Part shown: positions 1-7,775 of the stretch, piece after piece
Layout of the letters: every line of letters begins with the position of its first letter
Numbering within the stretch: position 1 is the stretch's first letter
Assembly: GCA_029248525.1 (NCBI GenBank)
Contig: JAQWJE010000014.1
Span: 1 to 64,000 of the forward strand
Direction of reading: 5' to 3'
DNA length: 64,000 bases
Origin: Candidatus Binatia bacterium
GTDB taxonomy: Bacteria; Desulfobacterota; Binatia; UBA12015
The notes under the pieces: model-generated
What the model was told of the DNA's origin: nothing
The model's database searches: none
The model's input: the letters and a program-made list of their open reading frames with translations, nothing else
Translations under genes and position numbers: made by a program

Positions 1-1
1 C

Positions 2-676
2 GCCGCCCTCGCCGCAACCGACGAGGAAAAGTGCGAGAAGAAGAAGCTTCTGGCGCTGGGCAAACGCGAACTGTGCCTCCAGAAGGAGCGAGCGAAGGAG
101 GTCCTGGGCAAGACGCCGAACGTGGCCGGGTGCGCGGAGAAGTTCGACAAGGGGATCGCGGCGGCGGAGAAGAAGGCGACCTGCCGCTGGCTGGAGAACG
201 GCGACGGGACGGCCACGGACCTGAACTCGGGGCTTCAGTGGGAGCTCAAGACGGACGACGGCTCGATCCACGACAAGGACGACACGTACGTCTGGGGCGG
301 TCTCCTCGGTGGTGGTCTGTTTAAGCCGGACGGCACAGCGTTCGTGGACTTCCTGGGGACCCTCAACGGGGGCAAGATGATGCCAAGCGCCGTGACGACG
401 ACGGGATGCTTCGCGGAAAAGTGTGACTGGCGGCTTCCGAAGATCGAGGAGTTGCTGGGGCTTCTGAGCCACCGCGCCCCCTGGATCGACGCACCTTGCG
501 AAACTTCGCCGTGCACGACGATTCCGGGCGAGACCGTTTTGTCGTTCTACTGGTCGTCCTCTACCATTGGGGACGACTCTTCCAGCGTGTGGGTCGCGAA
601 CTTCGACCATGGCGGCTTAACCGACCGCGGTAAGTGGGGCGACCTTCATGTTCGTGCCGTCCGCGGCGGCTCGTGA
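2..676 (+). CDS. DUF1566 (Lcl C-terminal domain) protein, 5'-truncated
   Basis: The reading frame is open from base 2, so the N-terminus lies off the left edge; 224 residues are visible. The first 50 or so residues are Lys/Glu/Cys-rich and look like a spacer. The rest matches the DUF1566/Lcl C-terminal fold, known from secreted proteins of Gram-negative bacteria: a Cys-Arg-Trp entry, then DLNSGLQWE, then CDWRLPKIEELLGLL, then YWSSST, then a C-terminal HVRAVRGG. That order (W-E, WRLPT-like, YWSS, RAVRGG) is typical of the family. Paired Cys residues around the domain suggest an exported, disulphide-containing protein. The molecular function of the family is unknown. A GTG at 122 could be read as a start, but continuous coding-like sequence upstream argues for a longer protein. 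Confidence 0.8.
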   Translation, partial: AALAATDEEKCEKKKLLALGKRELCLQKERAKEVLGKTPNVAGCAEKFDKGIAAAEKKATCRWLENGDGTATDLNSGLQWELKTDDGSIHDKDDTYVWGGLLGGGLFKPDGTAFVDFLGTLNGGKMMPSAVTTTGCFAEKCDWRLPKIEELLGLLSHRAPWIDAPCETSPCTTIPGETVLSFYWSSSTIGDDSSSVWVANFDHGGLTDRGKWGDLHVRAVRGGS

Positions 677-923
677 GGTCGATGATTCCGCTACACGCCG
701 CGTTGACCGCTAGAAGTGGCCTGGGCCAAAAAGGACCTTGATGTCGGCTACCGTCCTTCAGCTCGATCCAGGCAGCTTTGCCGCCCGCGCAGATATGGAC
801 GTCCGGCACGCCAGGGCTAGTGGCGCTTTCGATCCGCGTCGCATGGACGCCGCCCAGGCGCCGTTTCAGGGCAGCCCAGAGGTTCGCTTCAGCAGGCATT
901 TTGAGCCCCATTTTGAGCCCCAC
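561..923 (-). pseudogene. VRR-NUC domain nuclease remnant
   Basis: Only about the first 57 residues (about 923 down to 750) look like a protein. They read PAEANLW, then GVPDVH, then WIELKDG, which is the start of the VRR-NUC nuclease fold (acidic helix, G-x-PD, then the E-x-K catalytic strand). This domain is common in phage and mobile-element nucleases. After the ELK motif the frame turns into low-quality sequence and runs into the end of the preceding gene, so the C-terminal half is missing. The N-terminus carries a tandem 12-nt duplication (899-922) giving MGLKMGLKM. A tRNA 3' fragment about 100 bp away supports a decayed integrative element. Domain assignment is by eye. Confidence 0.55.
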
Positions 924-1020
924 GGCAGTGATAAACCGAGCAATGTGGTGAGACTCGCTGGAATTGATAGTTCAATGAAACCGGGCGTAATCTGACTCGA
1001 TGTGACGCCACGCACGCCCT

Positions 1021-1083
1021 TTTAGCGGACTTGAAATCCTCTGGGGCGTAAGCCCCGTGCGGGTTCAAGTCCCGCCCCCGGCA
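1021..1083 (+). pseudogene. 3' fragment of a class II tRNA (Ser-UGA/Leu-like), possible att scar
   Basis: The sequence folds as the 3' two-thirds of a long-variable-arm tRNA. There is an anticodon loop at 1030-1036 (loop bases read TGA in the anticodon position), a 5-bp variable stem GGGGC/GCCCC at 1043-1056, a T-arm GCGGG-TTCAAGT-CCCGC at 1059-1075, an acceptor 3' strand CCCCGGC at 1076-1082 and a discriminator A. No D-arm and no matching 5' acceptor strand are found upstream, and CCA is not encoded. The anticodon stem has one mismatch (C1026 against T1040), as expected if the 5' half was replaced by recombination inside the anticodon arm. Probably not functional; it may mark an integration junction. 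Confidence 0.65.
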
Positions 1084-1236
1084 TTGATTAGGGTCTGGTT
1101 TCCAGGGGTGTTTCAGGGTCCCGGACTTCCATTGGCTCCCAGCCACAGGGTGCTGAGGAAATTGGCTCGTGAAGCCCATTTGGAGGCTTGTTTACATTCC
1201 AAGTACCGCCCGACCGTCCTCTGGACGGAAGTGGCA

Positions 1237-1716
1237 TCAGTCGAGCGCGGGACAAGATTTGGGCTTGATCTCGTTCGGGTTTTGCTCACCCAGATAGATC
1301 CCGATGATCTGCACCTCTTTGTCGCCGACAGCGGAGCCGACGTGGCACCAGTCGATGGCCTCGACATAGGCCTCACCCGCCGAAAAAGATCGCTTGCCTC
1401 GGCTTCCGTAGTCGACCCCCAGCGTTCCCGATATCACGTACGCGAGCAACGGAATGGCGTGCTTGTGAGGTCCGGTCTTCATGCCTGGCTCGATAGTGAT
1501 CTTGAACGTCTGGATCAGAGGCGTACCAGCCGGAAATGAATATGGCTGGCCGAGAACGGTCTTCGATGCCTCCTCTATGGGGATCGGTTCGGCACGGATG
1601 GCCTGATAGGGCTCGGTACCCGATTGGTGATCGATGGCAACGGCTGTGGAAGCGCTCGAAGCGACGATCACCAGGATCGCAAAGCGAATAATGAGGTTGC
1701 GGTCTTTACGAATCAT
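1237..1716 (-). CDS. Exported cupin-domain protein
   Basis: 159 residues starting MIRKDRNLII, with a hydrophobic segment (about residues 8-27) ending near AVA, typical of a Sec signal peptide. The mature part has a single cupin barrel: FKITIEPGMKTGPHKH supplies the first motif with an H-x-H metal pair, AYVISGTLGVDYG follows, and WCHVGSA provides the second motif with a further His. Such small periplasmic cupins bind a metal and may sense or modify small ligands; the substrate is not evident. The start codon overlaps the end of the decayed GNAT gene by 11 nt on the same strand, so the two were once cotranscribed. Confidence 0.8.
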   Translation of the reverse strand: MIRKDRNLIIRFAILVIVASSASTAVAIDHQSGTEPYQAIRAEPIPIEEASKTVLGQPYSFPAGTPLIQTFKITIEPGMKTGPHKHAIPLLAYVISGTLGVDYGSRGKRSFSAGEAYVEAIDWCHVGSAVGDKEVQIIGIYLGEQNPNEIKPKSCPALD

Positions 1717-2060
1717 CTGCTCTCTTTTCCATGTTTCGAGTCCATGCGTCGAGTCGTCGGATTATTTGGACGCGAATGACGAAGCCCTGCTTTGCGTGGG
1801 TGTCGAAGCCGAGCCGTTCGTAGAATTCATGAGCCCCGTCGCGGTGGGTGCCAGACATCACCATATAACAATTCGCGCCCCAACAGCAGTCGAGCATCGC
1901 CCTCAGAAGTGCCGAGCCCAGCCCTTCACACCGACGGTCGGGCGCCGTCCATACGTTTTCAATCACGGAGTACGGGCGGCCGCCTCGGTGAGATTGGGGA
2001 CGACGACGGCGTTATATGTCGACAGGAGCGGTAGCCCATCGAAGGCTCCCGGCGGGATTC
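1706..2060 (-). pseudogene. GNAT acetyltransferase, frameshifted
   Basis: The intact downstream frame (1966-1706) reads SVIENVWTAPDRR, then EGLGSALLRAML, then HEFYERLGF, which is the acetyl-CoA-binding half of a GNAT N-acetyltransferase (R-x-x-G-x-G/A pocket, FYER-GF C-terminal strand). The preceding strand, VVVPNLTEAAAR, with AFDGLP before it, lies in the other frame immediately upstream, so joining the halves needs a 1-nt shift near 1972-1976. In GNAT proteins these pieces are contiguous (NLT...RPYxVIENV). A recognisable N-terminal strand is also lacking. Either a true pseudogene or a sequencing indel; no intact alternative start restores the frame. Confidence 0.65.
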
Positions 2061-2153
2061 CCGGGGCTATGCTGAAATTATTCTACCAAGACATGTGCGG
2101 GCAAGTGATGTGATGGATTTGATTGAATCAATCCTTTTATTTGGGAGCCCTGT

Positions 2154-2594
2154 TTATGCGTCCGGCTGCAGTTGAAGCCCGTTTAGAAATTGCAGCAACA
2201 GTTCATCGCTGCAGGCGCGAAAGTTTTTGCTGCCGGGTTTGCGAAAGAGTCCACTAAATTCACCGCGAGACAGCTTTGCACCACCTTTTTCAAATTTTAT
2301 CAGCATGTCATCTTGCTGAAGGTTGAAAGCAATCCGCAGTTTTTTGAGGACTTCGTTGTTCGAAATATCCCTCTCGTCGAGACTCGGAGGCTCTCCGTCC
2401 TGGCGCGGACCCCGCTTCGAAAGAATCAGGCCTTCGAGTACGCATCGCATTTGCTCATTGCTGCATTCGGCTAGTAACTCAGCTGACGGGCCTGCGGCCA
2501 AGGGTCGATCGCAAAGTTGGAATAGCCCGCATAAATCCTGCTCACTCAGCGTGAGAGCCCGACATATAGTTTGTAGTAACGCGTTGTTCTCCAT
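2154..2594 (-). CDS. DUF1456 (YehS-like) protein
   Basis: 146 residues from the ATG at 2594; an upstream in-frame start at 2627 exists, but the family begins at MENN. The protein has two tandem DUF1456 repeats. The first (residues 1-63) is more divergent. The second reads ISNNEVLKKLRIAFNL, then DDML, then GSKNFRACSDELLLQFLNGL, which is nearly the E. coli YehS consensus. Family members are small cytosolic proteins of unknown function. The gene stands alone, divergent from the GAF gene. The local sequence is more AT-rich than the surroundings, hinting at recent acquisition. Confidence 0.85.
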   Translation of the reverse strand: MENNALLQTICRALTLSEQDLCGLFQLCDRPLAAGPSAELLAECSNEQMRCVLEGLILSKRGPRQDGEPPSLDERDISNNEVLKKLRIAFNLQQDDMLIKFEKGGAKLSRGEFSGLFRKPGSKNFRACSDELLLQFLNGLQLQPDA

Positions 2595-2842
2595 GCTGGG
2601 GAGTAGTCTTAATGGAGTCCGAGACAACTTGACAGTCTCTCCACCTCCGCCAGAGCAGAGGCCCAGTTGCCAGGCACGATCGGAGCAGGTGCGGCTGCGA
2701 CTCTCAGGTGGCCGTGGCCCGGTCTCGGTTATCGCCAGCCCGGAGGAAACTCCGATTTTAGTCGAATCCGCTCATGTCTGCATCCCGACGCTTTGGCCCG
2801 AGCCTTCGAACAGGTAGAGCAGGGAAGCGATCCGGAGGCCCG

Positions 2843-3316
2843 ATGCGTGTCGACTATGCCCAGCTGAACAAGACTATCGTTGCACTGCTTCAACGCGAGA
2901 CCGATGAGGTCGCCATCATGGCGACGTTGGCCTGCGAGGTGCATCATAGCGACGATCGTTTTGATTGGACCGGGTTCTACCGAGTCACTGCGGGGGAGTT
3001 GCTGAAAATCGGTCCCTACCAGGGCGGTCACGGCTGTTTGGTCATCCCCTTCGCCCGGGGCGTCTGTGGCGCGGCAGCCCGGACCGGTCAGGTGCAGTTG
3101 GTGCCCGATGTCGAGGCATTCCCGGGCCATATCGCCTGTGCCGCCTCGACGCGGTCGGAATTGGTGCTGCCGGTCCGCAGCGGGGCGGGGCACCTCGTCG
3201 GCGTCCTGGACATCGACAGCGATCAGCCTGACGCCTTCACACGAGAGGACGCCGACCAATTGGCGGACATCCTCTCAATCAGCTTCAGAAACTCAAAGCC
3301 GGACGGTCCGTTATAG
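2843..3316 (+). CDS. msrC: Free methionine-(R)-sulfoxide reductase (GAF type)
   Basis: 157 residues; the ATG at 2843 follows a GGAGG ribosome site at 2832-2836. The protein is a single GAF domain with the family signature: FDWTGFY, then GPYQG, then GVCGAAARTG, then FPGHIACAA. Cys65, Cys75 and Cys99 show the same spacing (10 and 24 residues) as the three redox Cys of E. coli fRMsr, so the catalytic disulphide chemistry should be intact. It reduces free Met-R-sulfoxide in the cytosol using thioredoxin-type electrons. The gene is monocistronic by its spacing. Confidence 0.85.
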   Translation: MRVDYAQLNKTIVALLQRETDEVAIMATLACEVHHSDDRFDWTGFYRVTAGELLKIGPYQGGHGCLVIPFARGVCGAAARTGQVQLVPDVEAFPGHIACAASTRSELVLPVRSGAGHLVGVLDIDSDQPDAFTREDADQLADILSISFRNSKPDGPL

Positions 3317-3513
3317 GTGACCAAATCGTCCTCCAAATCCGGTTTCGCGTCCATACGAGCCCTTTCCGGAACTCGTTTTCGATCAAATTGCCGCCGCAGT
3401 CGGATGTCCGTCCGAAACCGCTGCAACGGGCGATCTGCCCTCGATCCTCCAGACCCGCCAATCGGAGGGGGCGACAGGTGGCAGTCGGCCTGTCGTTGGT
3501 TATCGATGAGTTG

Positions 3514-5511
3514 ATGCGGATTTTCGCCTTTCTTCTGAGCTTGCTTCTGGCGGCCTGTACCGAAGGTGGTGCCGACAGGAAACCTTCGGGTTTAAGTCGT
3601 CCCTCGCCGGACCAGCCATTTGCTCTGGATCCATCGCGTCTCGATCGCCCGGTACCCCTCTTTCCTGCCAATGACATGGACCGCGATCCGCAGAAACGGG
3701 CGTACTTCGGCGACCTTCATGTCCATACAAAATGGTCGATGGACGCTTTTATCTTTGGCGGTACCGTAACCCCGGACGAGGCCTACCTGTACGCCCAAGG
3801 CGAGGCCCTGGCGCATCCGGCCGGGTTTACCATGCAACTCCGGGAGCCTCTCGATTTCTATGCCGTCACTGATCATGCGCTTTTTCTGGGCTTGAGTGCG
3901 GCAGCTGCCGACCGGGAGCACCCGTTTTCCAGCTATCCGGCAGCGGAGCCGCTACACGACCTGAATCGGGATGGGAATCGGACCCTTTTATCCATTCCGG
4001 GACGGCTGGGCTTGTTCTCCAAATTTGTGCCCGGAGTCCTCGATGGGCTGCGCGACGAGTCGATTCCGCAAGACGACGTAGCGGCCATCAGCAAAAGCGC
4101 CTGGCTGGATATCGTCACGGCCGCAGACGCGCATTATCAGCCTGGTTCGTTCACCACCTTTGTTGCCTATGAATATACTTCCGGCGGAGGTGATGGCGGC
4201 AGTCTGCATCGCAATGTGATCTTTCGCGACTCGGTGGGACTCCCCGCCGAGCCATTCTCCCGTTTTCATTCGCGCGACCCCGAGGGACTGTGGGACTGGC
4301 TGGACGGTCTGCGCGCCGACGGGGTCGAAGCATTGGCGATTCCCCACAACTCCAATGCTTCGGACGGGCAGATGTTCTCGCTGGTCGATTGGGCCGGCGA
4401 TCCCTTCGATCGCGATTATATCGCCAAGCGGATGCGCAACGAGCCGTTATTTGAAATCAGTCAGGTAAAAGGCACCTCCGAGACGCACCCGTCGCTTTCG
4501 GACACCGACGAGTGGGCGTCTTTTGAAATCAAGCCTTTTATCGGTAGCAGTTTCGAGATTAGCGAGCCGAAAGGAAGCTACGTCCGGCAAGCTCTGCGAG
4601 ACGGTTTGGTGATGGCCGATCAAGATTTGGGGAACCCCTACGCGCTGGGCTTCGTTGCGGCCAGCGATTCACATACGGGAGCCACCACGGATAATGAGGC
4701 CGACTTCTATTCCAAGATCGGCCTACTCGACGCGACCCCCGAACTACGGGGCTCGGTACCCTTGCCGTGGTGGCAATCGCTGGCGATCGGCTGGATCCTG
4801 CCCAAGCGCGTGGTCGAGCTCGAGGGGCAAACCTATGCCCGCACGCCGACCACTACTTTCGGGGCGTCCGGACTCGCTGGTGTCTGGGCGGAGGAGAATA
4901 CCCGAGAGGCCCTCTATAGCGCGTTTCGGCGCAAGGAGACCTTTGCGACATCCGGGCCCCGACTGCGAGTCCGGCTCTATGCCGGCTATGGTCTGGGTCC
5001 GGATGTCCTGGAGGATCCGGCGCGATGTGCCACCGAATGTCCTTCCGCTGTACCCATGGGCGGCGAGTTTGAAACGAGGCCCGGAGAAGCCCCGCAATTT
5101 CTGGCATGGGCGGTCCGCGACCCTTTGAGCGCCCCGCTGCAACGATTGCAGATCGTCAAGGGCTGGAGCCATAACGGTATATCGGGAGAGGAAGTCCATG
5201 ATGTCGCCTGTGCTGTGGGCGTCCCCGACCCCGAAACGCACCGGTGTCCACAGGTGGCGGCGCCGGTCGACCTGGGCGATTGTTCCTACACCGAGAGGCC
5301 AGGCGCCGGAGAGCTTCGAGCCCTCTGGTCGGACCCTGACTTCAACGCGGAGGAAAGAGCCTTCTACTATGTTCGGGTTCTCGAGAATCCGACTTGCCGA
5401 TGGTCAACATGGGACGCTCTGCGCGCGGGGCTTCCGCCGCGGTCGGACCTGCCCGTCACCGTTCAGGAGCGGGCCTGGTCTTCCCCTGTCTGGCGATTGC
5501 CTCTGTCCTGA
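3514..5511 (+). CDS. DUF3604 lipoprotein (PHP-like)
   Basis: 665 residues from the ATG at 3514. The open frame extends 126 nt upstream, but the signal sequence starts here: MRIFAFLLSLLLAAC is a lipoprotein signal with the lipobox ending at Cys15. The mature protein carries DUF3604 motifs: AYFGDLHVHTKWSMDAF near the start, FYAVTDHALFLG, IPHNSN, and AASDSHTG, which resemble the metal-binding His/Asp clusters of PHP-type hydrolases. DUF3604 proteins are large, often exported, and their substrate is unknown. Probably outer-membrane or periplasm anchored. It is the first of several lipoprotein genes in this region. Confidence 0.85.
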   Translation: MRIFAFLLSLLLAACTEGGADRKPSGLSRPSPDQPFALDPSRLDRPVPLFPANDMDRDPQKRAYFGDLHVHTKWSMDAFIFGGTVTPDEAYLYAQGEALAHPAGFTMQLREPLDFYAVTDHALFLGLSAAAADREHPFSSYPAAEPLHDLNRDGNRTLLSIPGRLGLFSKFVPGVLDGLRDESIPQDDVAAISKSAWLDIVTAADAHYQPGSFTTFVAYEYTSGGGDGGSLHRNVIFRDSVGLPAEPFSRFHSRDPEGLWDWLDGLRADGVEALAIPHNSNASDGQMFSLVDWAGDPFDRDYIAKRMRNEPLFEISQVKGTSETHPSLSDTDEWASFEIKPFIGSSFEISEPKGSYVRQALRDGLVMADQDLGNPYALGFVAASDSHTGATTDNEADFYSKIGLLDATPELRGSVPLPWWQSLAIGWILPKRVVELEGQTYARTPTTTFGASGLAGVWAEENTREALYSAFRRKETFATSGPRLRVRLYAGYGLGPDVLEDPARCATECPSAVPMGGEFETRPGEAPQFLAWAVRDPLSAPLQRLQIVKGWSHNGISGEEVHDVACAVGVPDPETHRCPQVAAPVDLGDCSYTERPGAGELRALWSDPDFNAEERAFYYVRVLENPTCRWSTWDALRAGLPPRSDLPVTVQERAWSSPVWRLPLS

Positions 5512-5608
5512 AAAGCGTGGCTCAGAGCCCCCGAACGCACCCGAGGGGCATCTTGGGGCGGGCATGCGGGTTTCGGATCCGAGACGTTCAGGAACTCGAG
5601 TTTCCAAG

Positions 5609-6085
5609 TCATTCCTCAATACTGCGCCGGGTGAGGCGGAAGACGAGGATTTTTCTTTCCGTGCGGGTTTCGTAGGTATCCATCTGTGGAATCGTCTTCT
5701 TGATTTGAGGCCAGAGTCGGCTTTTTTCTTCTTCGCCGAGGACACGAGCCCGGGCCGAAAAACGCTCTCCGCGCACCTGCACCTCCACCTCAGGGTCGGC
5801 CTCGATGTTATAGCGCCAGCCAGGATGACGCTCCTGGCCCATGGCACTTGCAACGACCAGGAAGTCGTCACCGTCTTGATGGAAGGCAAGTTGCACGTGC
5901 CGTGGCTCGCCCGACTTCCGGCCGGTCGCCGAGAGCGTCAGCATGGGCAGAGTCGGGATTCCGGTCGAGGTGAACCGACCACCTGTCGCACGGAAAAGGA
6001 TCGGATCGACTTTGGTAGCAAAGTTGCGGACGATCCAGGACCCGGCCCGTGTCGCCGAAAAAGCGTTGATCAATTTCGAGTACAC
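5609..6085 (-). CDS. Nitroreductase family deazaflavin-dependent oxidoreductase (DDN-like)
   Basis: About 158 residues; the start is placed at the GTG at 6085 because an AGGA ribosome site sits 8 nt upstream, though the frame is open to 6196. The motifs GRFTSTGIPTLPMLTLSATGRKSG and RHVQLAFHQDGDDFLVVASAMGQERHPGWRYNI match the F420H2-dependent quinone reductase/Ddn split-barrel family (LxTTGRKSG, then ASxGGxxxHPxWxxNL). Known members use coenzyme F420 to reduce quinones or nitro compounds. It lies convergent with the DUF3604 gene. If functional, it implies that the host makes F420. Confidence 0.85.
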   Translation of the reverse strand: MYSKLINAFSATRAGSWIVRNFATKVDPILFRATGGRFTSTGIPTLPMLTLSATGRKSGEPRHVQLAFHQDGDDFLVVASAMGQERHPGWRYNIEADPEVEVQVRGERFSARARVLGEEEKSRLWPQIKKTIPQMDTYETRTERKILVFRLTRRSIEE

Positions 6086-6400
6086 AAGCACTTTCCTAGC
6101 ATTGGTTTTGCCGCGAGGCTCGCACGATCGCGAAATGGAACCCCCTCGCAAACCCCGATTGCGTGAGCCGATACGTTGGAGGCGGGGACGGGCCAATCAC
6201 AGGTTTTCTGATCGACTCCTTGTCCCGCTCGCGCGCCAGCGCTCCGTTGGCGCCCGTGATAACCGGTCGCTGCCGCGTCCCTCTCCTCTGCCGGGCATGG
6301 GAGATCCGGCGGGCGAGCAGGAGGTTCAGGAAAACGGCCCCGAGCCTGCCACTCGAATCGTCTATGTCTTTTTCTGTCTCGTCAGGATAGGAATTTTTCC
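6086..6400. other. Intergenic region between divergent genes
   Basis: 315 bp separating the DDN-like gene (minus) from the FkbM lipoprotein gene (plus). It should contain both promoters. I see no convincing long open frame with protein-like composition, no tRNA, and no strong hairpin. Confidence 0.5.
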
Positions 6401-7333
6401 ATGCTCCTCAAACGCACATCGCAGAAAGTCGCCGGCCCGATTCTCGCCGCGCTTGGTTCGCTGACTCTGTGCAGCTTGGGCTGCTCGGATCCAGCCACCA
6501 CCTCAGGCACTATTCCTGCCGCCACTCCTGAAACGGGTATTGTGGAAACCGATAGAGACGTGATCGAGCGCGGGCACCGTGAGAAACAGATGGCGGCCGA
6601 TATCGAACCCAATGAAGTCACGGCGACGGTCACACGGGCGATCGCCCGTGAGACCGAGCGGATTCAATCGCTGCCAGGTCGGACCGGAATTCTCGCCGAA
6701 CGCTGGCAGTATTCGGTTTTCGCCGAGGAAGTCATCATTCGTGATTTCTTTCAGGACCGGAAAGAGGGTTTCTTCCTGGATGTCGGGGCCGCCTGGCCCG
6801 TTTACGGGAGCAACACCTACTATCTCGAAAAGCACCTGGGTTGGACGGGCATCGGTATTGATGCGCTCGCCGACTACGCGCCCCACTGGGCGAAGTTGCG
6901 GCCGAAATCGACCTTCCTCGTCTCTCTCGTGACCGACAAAACCGGCGGCAGTGGAAAATTCTTCAAGTCGGCGGGGCTGGGAATTTCCTCGACCGACCGC
7001 GAGCATGCCGCTGGTCGAATGTTCGGGGTCGATGTGGAACCCGAGGAGATTTCGGTACCGATGGCCACGTTGAACGATCTCCTTGATCGTGAGGGCATCA
7101 CGAAGGTGGACCTGGTTTCCATGGATATTGAGGGCCACGAACTCAAGGCACTGCGGGGTTTCGACATCGAACGGTTCCAGCCGGAATTACTCGTGATCGA
7201 AGGGAATCGCCCCGAAGTCCGTCGGTACTTCGAGCGTCGCGGCTACGAACAGATCGACCGCTATCTGGAGATAGATCGTGGCAACCGATACTTCCAGCGC
7301 AAACAGAGCGCGGCGAACGCGCAGGGGGATTGA
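6401..7333 (+). CDS. FkbM-family methyltransferase with lipoprotein signal
   Basis: 310 residues. The N-terminus has a basic MLLKRTSQK, a hydrophobic stretch and a lipobox SLGC with Cys28, i.e. a predicted lipoprotein signal. From about residue 110 the FkbM/Methyltransf_21 fold follows: GFFLDVGAAWP (SAM-binding loop), NTYYLEKHLGWTGIGID, VDLVSMDIEGHELKALRGF, and PELLVIEGN. FkbM enzymes O-methylate sugars or polyketides using SAM. An exported version is odd because SAM is cytosolic; either the signal is a false positive or the fold has been reused in the envelope. It sits between a DUF3604 lipoprotein and a sulfatase-fold lipoprotein. Confidence 0.8.
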   Translation: MLLKRTSQKVAGPILAALGSLTLCSLGCSDPATTSGTIPAATPETGIVETDRDVIERGHREKQMAADIEPNEVTATVTRAIARETERIQSLPGRTGILAERWQYSVFAEEVIIRDFFQDRKEGFFLDVGAAWPVYGSNTYYLEKHLGWTGIGIDALADYAPHWAKLRPKSTFLVSLVTDKTGGSGKFFKSAGLGISSTDREHAAGRMFGVDVEPEEISVPMATLNDLLDREGITKVDLVSMDIEGHELKALRGFDIERFQPELLVIEGNRPEVRRYFERRGYEQIDRYLEIDRGNRYFQRKQSAANAQGD

Positions 7334-7740
7334 GGTCCAACGGTGATGAACCTCGGAGCGGACCGCACCGGCGATGATGGTGCGAGTGCCTCCCCTCAGG
7401 CCTTGCTGGAGCACCAGGAGCTGATCTCCAGTACCCGAGAAATGGTACTTGCCAATGCCCGGACCACGAGCCGCGAGAGGCGGGTTTTCCAGGCTCGAAC
7501 GGAGCGGGGAAGGGTGGATCAAAAGGCTCGCTCGGGAAAAAAGTGTCGCGGCCGAGAAGGCAAGTCGAAGCGCCCAGTGGGCCGGGTCGGGCTTGACGAA
7601 TGGAACGTCGTTGAGGCAAAATGAGACACTATGTCTTGCAAGCACCGCTTCCCCTTGTCCCGAAAAATGAAAGACGGATGGACGCGGGACCCAGCAAGAG
7701 GCCCGGTCCGTCGGACCGACGCGGCGAGCCCCTCCAGGGC
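7334..7740. other. Intergenic region with no recognised gene
   Basis: About 400 bp after the FkbM gene. Open frames on both strands (93 aa on plus, longer on minus) have no recognisable motifs and look like GC-driven shadows. The region ends at a terminator-like hairpin just before the sulfatase-fold gene. Confidence 0.45.
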
Positions 7741-7760
7741 AGGCCATCCGGCCTTTTTTT
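7741..7760 (+). terminator. Rho-independent terminator/attenuator-like hairpin
   Basis: AGGCC (7741-7745), a 4-nt loop, GGCCT (7750-7754), then a run of seven T ending at 7760. The shape is an intrinsic terminator for plus-strand transcription. It ends only 15 nt before the ATG of the sulfatase-fold gene, so it could either end the FkbM transcript or attenuate the downstream gene. Confidence 0.6.
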
Positions 7761-7775
7761 GCATCTGAACGAATC

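Noticed and set aside
889-1179. 96-aa minus-strand ORF containing GRDLNPHGAYAPEDFKSA
   Set aside because: This peptide is the well-known spurious translation of the antisense of a tRNA; it overlaps the tRNA fragment at 1021-1083.
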